A stretch of 9,317 nucleotides of DNA from contig JBLHKS010000258.1 of NCBI GenBank assembly GCA_047620505.1, forward strand, positions 1 through 9,317, read 5' to 3'. Positions 1 through 5,924 of the stretch are shown in pieces (the first letter of the stretch is position 1; the number at the start of each line of letters is the position of its first letter). A model generated the notes under the pieces. It was not told where the DNA came from and ran no database searches. It was given only the letters and a program-made list of their open reading frames with translations. The DNA comes from JBLHKS01 sp047620505 (GTDB lineage Bacteria; Verrucomicrobiota; Verrucomicrobiia; Verrucomicrobiales; DEV007). The position numbers were made by a program, and so were the translations under genes.

Positions 1-508
1 TGGTCAGCACGACCAGGCCGATCATCACGGCAAGGGCCTGTCCTCCGAGCCACTGCTCTGTCCCTGGAACTTTAAAGGAAGGGAATTGAGACATCATGAT
101 CACGATCGCGAGACCGTTTACGAAACCGATCATCACGGGATGAGGAACGAGGCGAAGAAGCCGACCGAGCTTCAGCACGCCGAACAAAATCTGAATCGCG
201 CCAGCCAGCATGATCACGGCAAACAAATATTGTAAGCCGAGCCCGTCACCGAGTTCATTGCCATGCTCAACCGCCTTCCCAGCGACAACCGCGATTGCGC
301 CCGTCGCACCTGAAATCATACCGGGTCGCCCACCCATCGTGGACGTGATGAAGCCCATAAAAACGGCTGCCCAGAGGCCTACGAGCGGGTCAACACCTGC
401 GAGGAACGAGAACGCGATCGCCTCCGGCACAAGGGCCAGAGCGACCGTGAGGCCGGCCAGAATTTCGTCGCGTAGGTTTTTGTTCTTTTTCCAGAATAGT
501 TCAAACAT
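1..508 (-). CDS. SulP family inorganic anion transporter, N-terminal part (cut by left edge)
   Basis: Reading the minus strand from the ATG at 508 gives 169 uninterrupted residues that run off the window. They start MFELFWKKNKNLRDEILAGL, followed by several hydrophobic membrane segments. Residues 21-41 carry the SulP core motif around the first transmembrane helices (VPEAIAFSFLAGVDP, then GLWAA), followed by a GGRPGMISGATGAIAVV stretch at about 59-75 that is typical of the family. SulP proteins are inner-membrane carriers for sulfate, bicarbonate or other anions, usually with about 14 membrane spans and a C-terminal cytoplasmic STAS domain; that part is outside the window. The exact substrate cannot be read from this part. 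The start is chosen because the family typically begins with a short charged segment before the first helix. It is transcribed divergently from the CvfB-like gene. Confidence 0.93.
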   Translation of the reverse strand, partial: MFELFWKKNKNLRDEILAGLTVALALVPEAIAFSFLAGVDPLVGLWAAVFMGFITSTMGGRPGMISGATGAIAVVAGKAVEHGNELGDGLGLQYLFAVIMLAGAIQILFGVLKLGRLLRLVPHPVMIGFVNGLAIVIMMSQFPSFKVPGTEQWLGGQALAVMIGLVVLT

Positions 509-772
509 TGATGTCGGGAAGCTGCATATCCTCAGGGGTTGGCGGCCTTCCAAATGCTTGAAAGAGATGCCCGGAATACGGTGATTAAAAAGCTAAGAAT
601 CACCTGACAGGGGTTGGTCTCAGGAGAAATCAAAAAGCGCCCCGAAGAGCGCGGGCCTCCTTTCGTTCGGATCGCAAAATCATCAAGTTCGTTCTTCTGA
701 AAATGGATCGCTCAGGGCTCCAGAGTCGCGAAACAATCTGGAATTTCCCGGAAGCCGAGTCCAAGGTCCGAG
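509..772. promoter_or_regulatory. Divergent intergenic region between SulP and CvfB-like genes
   Basis: No gene is supported in these 264 bases. The region must carry promoters for both flanking genes, but no convincing -35/-10 pair stands out. A 10 bp direct repeat CAGGGGTTGG occurs at 533-542 and 608-617, and a terminator-like hairpin lies at 632-652. Upstream of the CvfB-like start there is only a weak Shine-Dalgarno candidate (AAGG, about 763-766). Confidence 0.5.
632..652 (-). terminator. Terminator-like hairpin with TTCG tetraloop, minus strand
   Basis: Read on the minus strand, GCGCTC-TTCG-GGGCGC is followed directly by TTTTTG. The stem is six pairs including one G-U wobble. On the plus strand the same position is a C-A mismatch and there is no T-run after it, so the structure is better formed in minus-strand RNA. 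No minus-strand gene lies just to its right, so it would act in the SulP leader (about 125 nt before the SulP start) or end an unseen short or antisense transcript. Function is inferred only from shape. Confidence 0.4.
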
Positions 773-1630
773 ATGGCGAAAGTTGGGCAATGGAATACGC
801 TGATCGCGGCGGAAATGAGCGACCACGGGCTGCTGCTCGATGGCGGGGAACACGGGCTGATTCTCGCGCCGAGCAGGTACCTGCCTGAAGACGCCGAGCC
901 CGGGGAGGAATTCCGCGTTTTTGTCTACCTCGATTCCGAAGACCGGATCATCGCAACGACCGAAGAGCCGCTGGCTCAGGTTGGCGAGTATGCGTTTTTG
1001 CGCGTCCTGAACGTGAATGCGAGAATCGGTGCTTTTCTGGATTGGGGACTCGCGAAAGATCTGCTCCTCCCGTTTGCCGAGCAACTCGGCCGGGTTCGAG
1101 TTGGCCAGGACGTCCTGGTTGCGGTCAGCCTGGATAAAAAGACGAATCGGATCATGGCCTCGATGCGGACGCGACGGCATCTGGACAAATCGACCCCGCT
1201 TTACGAAGACGGCCAGCCGGTCAGGCTCATGATCGCGGAAGAAACGCCGCTCGGTTTCAACGCGATCATTAATCATCGCCACATGGGCCTGCTCTATCAT
1301 TCTGAGTTAGCTGAGCCGCTCAAAATCGGCCAGCGCTTCGATGGTTATGTCCGGAAAGTCAGGCCGGAGGGAAAGATCGATTTGAGCATCGACAAAGCCG
1401 GCTACGGCCGGGTGGCTACGTTAACGGATGACATCATCGAAGCTCTGCGCCATGCCGATGGATTTCTGGAGATTGGAGACAAAAGCCCGCCCGAACAGAT
1501 TCGGAAAATCTTCAGCGCGAGCAAAAAAGCGTTCAAGCAAGCGCTTGGTTCGCTCTACAAACAGCGTCGAGTCAAATTTGAAGGAAAGGGCGTTCGCCTC
1601 ATGGACAAACCCGAAAGCGCCAACGATTGA
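773..1630 (+). CDS. cvfB: CvfB/YitL-like S1 domain RNA-binding protein
   Basis: A 285-residue protein matching the CvfB/YitL family: consecutive S1-type beta-barrels followed by a C-terminal winged helix. The first barrel is about residues 5-62. The second, about 70-135, holds the strongest family signature, GAFLDWGLAKDLLLP at 86-100. A third lies at about 145-207 (GFNAIINHRHMGLLYHSEL), and the winged helix is about 218-278 (IRKIFSASKKAFKQALGSLYKQ). The length is typical. In Firmicutes CvfB binds RNA and influences virulence gene expression; in other bacteria its role is unclear, so only cytoplasmic RNA binding is a safe claim. The ATG at 773 has a weak AAGG upstream and gives a normal family N-terminus. 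It heads a five-gene plus-strand cluster, with only 7 bp to the next gene. Confidence 0.92.
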   Translation: MAKVGQWNTLIAAEMSDHGLLLDGGEHGLILAPSRYLPEDAEPGEEFRVFVYLDSEDRIIATTEEPLAQVGEYAFLRVLNVNARIGAFLDWGLAKDLLLPFAEQLGRVRVGQDVLVAVSLDKKTNRIMASMRTRRHLDKSTPLYEDGQPVRLMIAEETPLGFNAIINHRHMGLLYHSELAEPLKIGQRFDGYVRKVRPEGKIDLSIDKAGYGRVATLTDDIIEALRHADGFLEIGDKSPPEQIRKIFSASKKAFKQALGSLYKQRRVKFEGKGVRLMDKPESAND

Positions 1631-1637
1631 GAGCCCA

Positions 1638-1943
1638 ATGAAAAAGAATTTCCCGCTGGAAAACCCTCCTCACAAACCACCAAGAGTGATCGAGGGCATC
1701 AAGAACGACATTCGAAAATACATCAAACGCGAGCGCCGCAAATCGCTGCCTGAAGATGTCGATTTCTGGGATTTCGACTGCCGCACCGGGAAGGATTCTG
1801 AGAGCGCGAGCGCGGTCCACGTCGAGGAACTCGTTAAAGCGATCGATACAGCAGCTGCTGAGAGCTGGCCCCATATCTACATCGAAATTCTCGTGAAACC
1901 CGGCAAACGAACAAAGTTAGACAAAAAGCCAAAAGCCGAATGA
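1638..1943 (+). CDS. DUF6172 family protein
   Basis: The real gene begins at the ATG at 1638, 7 bp after the CvfB-like stop, and encodes 101 residues starting MKKNFPLENPPHKPPRVIE. The frame is open further upstream, but that part is the shifted frame of the CvfB gene. The sequence agrees with what I recall of DUF6172: a basic stretch RKYIKRERRKSLPED at about 26-40, then VDFWDFDCRTG at 41-51, and a C-terminal half with HVEELVKAID and YIEILVKPGKRT. The protein is soluble and has no signal peptide or membrane segment. Its function is not known. The stop codon overlaps the next start (ATGA), so it is probably translationally coupled to the serine hydrolase gene. The basic patch and the RNA-binding neighbour would suit a nucleic-acid related role, but that is inference. 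Confidence 0.85.
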   Translation: MKKNFPLENPPHKPPRVIEGIKNDIRKYIKRERRKSLPEDVDFWDFDCRTGKDSESASAVHVEELVKAIDTAAAESWPHIYIEILVKPGKRTKLDKKPKAE

Positions 1944-3085
1944 AACTCCTGCCATTCTTCCTGCTCGCCGCCCTTCTCAGCCTTGCTCCCCGGGCCGAGT
2001 CACAGGATCAAAGTCAGCTCACTGCGGCAGTCCAGCCCTTCGTTGATGGATCGGAATTGGCAGGTGCGGTGATGCTCGTCGCGAACGGCGAAAAAGTCCT
2101 CGAAGCTGAGGCCGTTGGTTGGGCCAACATCGAAAAGCAAGAGGCCATGAAGGTCGATTCGATGTTCTGGATCGCTTCCCAGTCGAAGCCGATTACGGCG
2201 GCCGCTTTCATGATGCTCGTGGACGCAGGCGAAGTGAATCTGGACGACCCCGTTGAAAAATATCTGCCGGAATTTCAGGGCCAGCAGCTGCTGGTTGAAA
2301 AGGACGACGAACACACTCTGCTGAAGCGTCCGGTTCATCCCATCACGATTCGCGAAGTGCTTTCGCACACCAGCGGGTTGCCGTTCAAATCCGCGTTGGA
2401 AGAACCGACGCTGGATCTGTATCCGCTCGCCGCGCGGGTCCGGAGTTACGCGATGACGCCGCTTCAATTTGAGCCAGGTTCCAAATATCAGTACAGCAAT
2501 GCCGGGATCAACACGGCTGCGCGCATTCTCGAGGTCGTAAGCAAAATGCCTTACGAGCAGTTTCTGGCCGAACGGCTTTTCGAACCGCTCGGGATGAAGG
2601 ACACGACGTTCTGGCCGACTGAGAAGCAGGCAGCTCGGATCGCGACTTCCTACAAACCCGGCCCAAAAAAGATGGGCTTGGAGCCGACGACAATCGGCCA
2701 ACTTTCCTACCCGCTTTCGAATTTTTTTGAGCGGTTTCCGATGCCAGCGGGCGGACTTTTCTCGACCGCAAACGACGGCGCGCGTTTCTACCAGATGCTG
2801 CTGAACGGCGGCGAGATGAACGGGACTCGATATCTGTCTGAGGCGGCGGTGAAGGAGCTAACAAGCAAACAAACGCCGTCTTCGCTGCCAAGCAGCTATG
2901 GCTTGGGATTCTCGGTCGGCGAGACGACTTTCGGCCACGGCGGGGCCTACTCAACCAACTCGACTGCGGATTCAAAGAGCGGTTTGATCTACATCTGGCT
3001 TGTCCAGCATGCTGGATTTCCCGGCGAAGGAGCAAAGGCTCAAGACGCCTTTCGAAAAGCAGCGGCCCAAGCGTTTGGCGGCTGA
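1940..3085 (+). CDS. Secreted beta-lactamase-fold serine hydrolase (class C / EstB type)
   Basis: A 381-residue protein with a clear signal peptide (MKLLPFFLLAALLSLAPRAES, cleavage around residue 20-22), so it is probably periplasmic. The catalytic motifs of the class C beta-lactamase / D,D-peptidase / esterase superfamily are in order: S80-x-x-K83 (IASQSKPIT), Y185-S-N187 (YQYSNAG) and the C-terminal H333-G-G335 (FGHGGAYSTN), which replaces the KTG box as in many esterase-like members. Other family landmarks are LSHTSGLP at 141-148, FEPLGMKDTTFWP and PAGGLFSTANDGARF. S80 is expected to form an acyl-enzyme. The substrate may be esters, peptides or cell-wall stem peptides, and true beta-lactamase activity should not be assumed. 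The start overlaps the DUF6172 stop in an ATGA arrangement. The next gene follows after 8 bp. Confidence 0.93.
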   Translation: MKLLPFFLLAALLSLAPRAESQDQSQLTAAVQPFVDGSELAGAVMLVANGEKVLEAEAVGWANIEKQEAMKVDSMFWIASQSKPITAAAFMMLVDAGEVNLDDPVEKYLPEFQGQQLLVEKDDEHTLLKRPVHPITIREVLSHTSGLPFKSALEEPTLDLYPLAARVRSYAMTPLQFEPGSKYQYSNAGINTAARILEVVSKMPYEQFLAERLFEPLGMKDTTFWPTEKQAARIATSYKPGPKKMGLEPTTIGQLSYPLSNFFERFPMPAGGLFSTANDGARFYQMLLNGGEMNGTRYLSEAAVKELTSKQTPSSLPSSYGLGFSVGETTFGHGGAYSTNSTADSKSGLIYIWLVQHAGFPGEGAKAQDAFRKAAAQAFGG

Positions 3086-3093
3086 AAACGAAG

Positions 3094-3459
3094 GTGAAAC
3101 GAAACACGAAAATCGCCCTGATCCTCGTGATCGTTTCCTGCGCGTTCTGGGCAGGCTTGCTCGTGGTTCCTTTTTTAAACGTGTCAGGGACGGCGAGCGC
3201 CTGGATCTGCGGCGGCCTGATCGTCGCGGGCGAACTCACATTCTGGGGAGGCGCGCTGCTCGTCGGACGCGATTTAATGCTGAAGCATCGCGACAAATTG
3301 TGGCCGCCAAACTGGTTTCGGCGTCGCCCTGAAAAAAATGACGAGACCGACACAGAAAAAGTCGAGACGGAGGCAAAACTTCATCCTAGCATGAGCGATG
3401 AGACTCCTCCCCTCCCTTCTCAGTCTAGCGCTGATCTCCTCAGCAATGGGTCAGAATAA
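3094..3459 (+). CDS. Transporter suffix domain-containing small membrane protein
   Basis: A 121-residue protein starting at a GTG (3094), 8 bp after the hydrolase stop and preceded by a purine-rich GAAAACGAAG. Two membrane helices are obvious: about residues 7-31 (IALILVIVSCAFWAGLLVVPF) and 36-58 (WICGGLIVAGELTFWGGALL). They are followed by a basic linker KHRDKLWPPNWFRRRP and a charged, low-complexity tail. The helical pair with AGELTFWGGALLVG resembles the short 'transporter suffix' domain found alone or fused to the C-terminus of RND-type transporters; the assignment is from memory of that motif. Function is unknown. The last 62 bp overlap the start of the beta-helix gene in another frame, so the tail (about residues 101-121) may be poorly constrained. 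Confidence 0.75.
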   Translation: MKRNTKIALILVIVSCAFWAGLLVVPFLNVSGTASAWICGGLIVAGELTFWGGALLVGRDLMLKHRDKLWPPNWFRRRPEKNDETDTEKVETEAKLHPSMSDETPPLPSQSSADLLSNGSE

Positions 3460-5287
3460 TCTGCCGCCAACCGAGACCCTGATCTCCAGAGATGGAATCG
3501 GCCCGGCCCGCATCGGCGAGTCCGTTGGCGAAATGCAGGCTGCGCTCAAAAAGATCAACGAATACCTCGAATACGAGTTTGTTGAAGGAATGGGCGACGG
3601 CTATTCGGGGGTGATCGTCAGCTCCGAAGGCACCGAACTTCTGGCTGTTTACATCGAGCCGCTCGAAAAACTCGATCCCGATGCGATCATCGAAATGGTA
3701 TCGACCGATCATCCCGCATTTCGCTTCGCCAGCGGCGTCGGGCCCGGAATGCTCTTGAGCGAAGTGGAAGAGCGCCACGGAAAGTTCAGTCTTGAGGCTG
3801 CCGAAATGGACTGGGGCGCAGAGCACCTGACTTTCGAGGACGAAGACGTACTAGCCAGGGCGTTGATCTGGACTTCGTCGCCGGCGATCGATTTCTGGAG
3901 CGACGCTGGCGTTTACACAAAAGAGGAGTTGGAAGAGCCCTATCGCAGTACCGAAAAGTACAAGCCGATGGCTTACGTCAGAGGAATTCTAATCTCCGAC
4001 TGGCCTGAGGAGCTCGTTTTCGAGATTCCTAAGCCGGAGAAAGACGGAAGCTACGTGGTTTCCGATGTTGGGCAGCTGCTGGCGACGATCGCGCCGGGTC
4101 GGACGATTTTTCTGGAGCCTGTCGAGTTTCACCTGACCGAAGCCTGGGGCCTGTTTGAGAACGAATACATTCAGTGGACAGAAGAAGGAGCGCTGCGAAT
4201 CGTCGGCGTCAAAGACCTCAAGTTAGTCGGTCCGCCTGACAATCCGGAGTCAGCCAGCGTGCTCGCTTCACCGGCGAACGAAGAAGTGATCCACTTTCAG
4301 GAATGCGAAAACATCATGCTCGCCAACCTGATCCTCGGTCATGAACCCGAGGAATGGGCCTGCTACGCAGCGGTGATCGGGGCTTCGCAAACTTCGAGGC
4401 TGGAGATTTCTGGATGCGATCTGTTCGGCTGCGGAAGCCACGGTCTCCAGCTAGACGACTGTTTCGAGGTTCAAGTCAATCAGAGCGTGATCCGCGATTG
4501 CACGGGCCTGCTTTCAGCGTTTCGAAACAGCCAGGATGTGGTTTTCCGCAACACTGATTTCATTCGGAACAAGGACGAAAAATACGGAACTGGCTTGGTC
4601 ATCGATAGCTGCTCGGACATCCGATTTGAGGGCTGCAAGATTTCTGAGAACGTGATGACATCCACTCTGTTCCAGGTTTCAGGCGCGAGCTGGAATATTC
4701 GCGTGATCGAATGCGAAATCTCCGACAACAAAATGACGGCTGTGAGCGATCACGCGGTTGTGGAGTTCGAGAACACCAAAATCGACGGTAAGAATGTTAA
4801 CGGCGTGATCGGTGCGGTCGCGAAAAACGAAGACGTTCACGCTCGCTGGCAACGGCGCGGAGGCGAAAACTCCCTGCGGCTTCACGCCGGCGGTCGCCAG
4901 CCGATCCTGCTTTGGAGTAGCGATGGCGAAGGCAAAATCGAATCCGATTTCGAACCGCCGATTGCATGGTCGGCGGACAAGCAGTTTCTCGCGCTTGGAG
5001 CCGGAGCACGCCGGTCAGGCGAGGTCGCCCTGTTTCGAGTCGAAGGATCGATCTTAGAGCCGATCACGTTGGATACCGAAATGTCCGAAGCTGAGTTTTT
5101 CGGTGACAAGCCGCACGACTACCGAGCTGAGGGCGTTGAAATTGCGCAGTGGCGCGGAAATCAGCTGGACTTGAACGTCTGGCGCTCCGGCGCTGACGGC
5201 ACAACGGCTTGGCGCATGGTTTTCGAGATTCGCGGCGAGAGCGCAAAGTTCGTAAACAAATTCAAGCTCGAAGTCTGGCCTTACTAG
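3398..5287 (+). CDS. Large secreted right-handed beta-helix protein with extra N- and C-terminal domains
   Basis: A 629-residue protein starting with a signal peptide MRLLPSLLSLALISSAMGQ, so exported. Three regions can be seen. Residues about 28-165 form a mixed domain starting RDGIGPARIGESVGEMQAAL, with a second GVGPGMLLSEVEERHG at 113-128, which looks like an internal duplication of a 'G-(I/V)-GP' motif. Residues about 218-470 are a parallel beta-helix: repeated short strands with Asn, Cys and Ser turns, such as LEISGCDLFGCGSHGLQLDD, VQVNQSVIRDC, VVFRNTDFIRN, IRFEGCKISEN and IRVIECEISDN. Residues about 485-629 are beta-rich (LLWSSDGEGKIESDF, LALGAGARRSGEVALFRVEG, LDLNVWRSG, WRMVFEIRG). Beta-helix proteins include pectin lyase-like polysaccharide enzymes and surface proteins. 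I see no lyase catalytic set, so no enzyme function is claimed. The start overlaps the previous gene by 62 bp and has no strong ribosome site; it is chosen because it gives an intact signal peptide, and an in-frame stop lies just upstream. Confidence 0.85.
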   Translation: MRLLPSLLSLALISSAMGQNNLPPTETLISRDGIGPARIGESVGEMQAALKKINEYLEYEFVEGMGDGYSGVIVSSEGTELLAVYIEPLEKLDPDAIIEMVSTDHPAFRFASGVGPGMLLSEVEERHGKFSLEAAEMDWGAEHLTFEDEDVLARALIWTSSPAIDFWSDAGVYTKEELEEPYRSTEKYKPMAYVRGILISDWPEELVFEIPKPEKDGSYVVSDVGQLLATIAPGRTIFLEPVEFHLTEAWGLFENEYIQWTEEGALRIVGVKDLKLVGPPDNPESASVLASPANEEVIHFQECENIMLANLILGHEPEEWACYAAVIGASQTSRLEISGCDLFGCGSHGLQLDDCFEVQVNQSVIRDCTGLLSAFRNSQDVVFRNTDFIRNKDEKYGTGLVIDSCSDIRFEGCKISENVMTSTLFQVSGASWNIRVIECEISDNKMTAVSDHAVVEFENTKIDGKNVNGVIGAVAKNEDVHARWQRRGGENSLRLHAGGRQPILLWSSDGEGKIESDFEPPIAWSADKQFLALGAGARRSGEVALFRVEGSILEPITLDTEMSEAEFFGDKPHDYRAEGVEIAQWRGNQLDLNVWRSGADGTTAWRMVFEIRGESAKFVNKFKLEVWPY

Positions 5288-5305
5288 AAGGCCTTCATTT
5301 TCTAG
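5284..5305 (+). terminator. Weak hairpin at the end of the five-gene cluster
   Basis: At the stop of the beta-helix gene there is an inverted pair CTAGAA (5284-5289) and TTCTAG (5300-5305) enclosing the palindrome GAAGGCCTTC (5287-5296), with ATTTT following the palindrome. It could end the operon transcript, but the stem is short and AT-rich, so this is weak. Confidence 0.25.
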
Positions 5306-5364
5306 TTCGGATGCTGAAAACCAGTCCACACAGTGCCTGAATTTTCTAGTTCAAGATGCTGAAA
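5297..5364 (+). repeat. Direct repeat, partial relic of the transposon arm
   Basis: ATTTTCTAGTTC occurs at 5297-5308 and again at 5341-5352. After one or two extra bases each copy continues GATGCTGAAA (5310-5319 and 5355-5364). The second copy runs into the complete left arm of the mobile unit; the first loses similarity after GATGCTGAAA. The period is 44 bp. This looks like a tandem duplication or a decayed earlier arm next to the present insertion. Confidence 0.65.
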
Positions 5365-5438
5365 GCATCAAGCATAACAGCCCCGGATTTCAATCCGGGG
5401 CGCAGGTCGTAAAGTAGGCCTGCGTCCTGAAAGGACGC
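5355..5438 (+). repeat. Left palindromic arm (three hairpins)
   Basis: Three palindromes in order: GATGCT-gaa-AGCATC at 5355-5369, CCCCGGATT-tc-AATCCGGGG at 5381-5400, and GCGTCCT-gaa-AGGACGC at 5422-5438. The 21 bp spacer 5401-5421 adds a further stem with CGCAGG (5401-5406) pairing with CCTGCG (5419-5424), which overlaps and so competes with the third palindrome. The loop centre is TGAA in the first and third palindromes, while the middle one shows TGAA only on the other strand. The hairpins therefore alternate in orientation, as in BIME repeats. Confidence 0.85.
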
Positions 5439-5445
5439 CGGTGTG
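5422..5445 (+). promoter_or_regulatory. Hairpin enclosing the Shine-Dalgarno of the transposase
   Basis: The third palindrome (5422-5438) contains AAGGAC at 5431-5436 in its descending strand, about 7 bases before the GTG start at 5443. If the mRNA hairpin forms, seven G-C-rich pairs would hide the ribosome binding site. Translation of IS200 tnpA is known to be held down by a 5' leader hairpin, so a similar control is plausible here. Confidence 0.5.
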
Positions 5446-5913
5446 AAACGAATTCAGAAGATGCCCCAATCTCTCCATTCCAACTTCGTCCACATCATTT
5501 TTTCGACAAAAAATCGTGAGCGAAACATCACCGGTAATATCGCCGCGCGGATCTATTCATACCTGGCCGGAATCGTGAAAGACCACGGAGCGGTTCCGAT
5601 ATCGATTAATGGAATGCCAGATCACGTCCATTTGTTAGTCAAATCGTCCAAAAACATTTCAGACGCAGACTTCTTGAAGGAGCTCAAAGGCGGTTCATCC
5701 CGCTGGATCAACGATACCAACCTGGTTTCTGGACAATTCAAATGGCAAGCCGGATATGGGTGGTTCAGCGTGAGTCCAAAGGACACCGATCAGGTTGAAT
5801 CTTATATCCGAAACCAAGCTGAACATCATAAGGTAACGACGTTTGAGGACGAATTTCGAAAGTTCCTCAAAACATATCGAATTGATTATGATGAACGGTA
5901 TGTTTGGGATTGA
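5443..5913 (+). CDS. Y1 (HUH) transposase, IS200/REP-associated family
   Basis: A 156-residue protein of the PF01797-type single-tyrosine transposases. The HUH metal-binding motif is H61-V-H63 (GMPDHVHLLV). The likely nucleophile is Y121 in VESYIRNQ, with the expected Gln four residues later (Q125). The conserved core LKGGSSRWIND, FKWQAGYGWFSVSP and the C-terminal EYDERYVWD-like ending (IDYDERYVWD) are complete, so it appears intact. It would cut and rejoin single-stranded DNA at hairpin-marked sites through a 5'-phosphotyrosine link. Start: a GTG at 5443 follows an AAGGAC at proper spacing; the ATG at 5461 (giving MPQSLHSNF) matches the usual family N-terminus and is a real alternative, but has no good ribosome site. 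The gene lies between two inverted palindromic arms, and no tnpB or other passenger gene is present. Confidence 0.93.
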   Translation: MKRIQKMPQSLHSNFVHIIFSTKNRERNITGNIAARIYSYLAGIVKDHGAVPISINGMPDHVHLLVKSSKNISDADFLKELKGGSSRWINDTNLVSGQFKWQAGYGWFSVSPKDTDQVESYIRNQAEHHKVTTFEDEFRKFLKTYRIDYDERYVWD

Positions 5914-5924
5914 GCAAGGCTCCA

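Noticed and set aside
210..584. Plus-strand open frame of 124 codons
   Set aside because: It is antisense to the SulP gene, whose minus-strand translation has unmistakable membrane segments and family motifs.
3000..3332. Plus-strand open frame of 110 codons overlapping the suffix-domain gene
   Set aside because: Its translation is an Arg-rich shifted reading of the hydrolase end and the two-TM gene. The alternative frame gives proper hydrophobic helices.
2508..3353. Minus-strand open frame of 281 codons
   Set aside because: It lies opposite the serine hydrolase and suffix-domain genes, both of which have clear family motifs. Its translation is Arg/Ser-rich low complexity without any recognisable motif.
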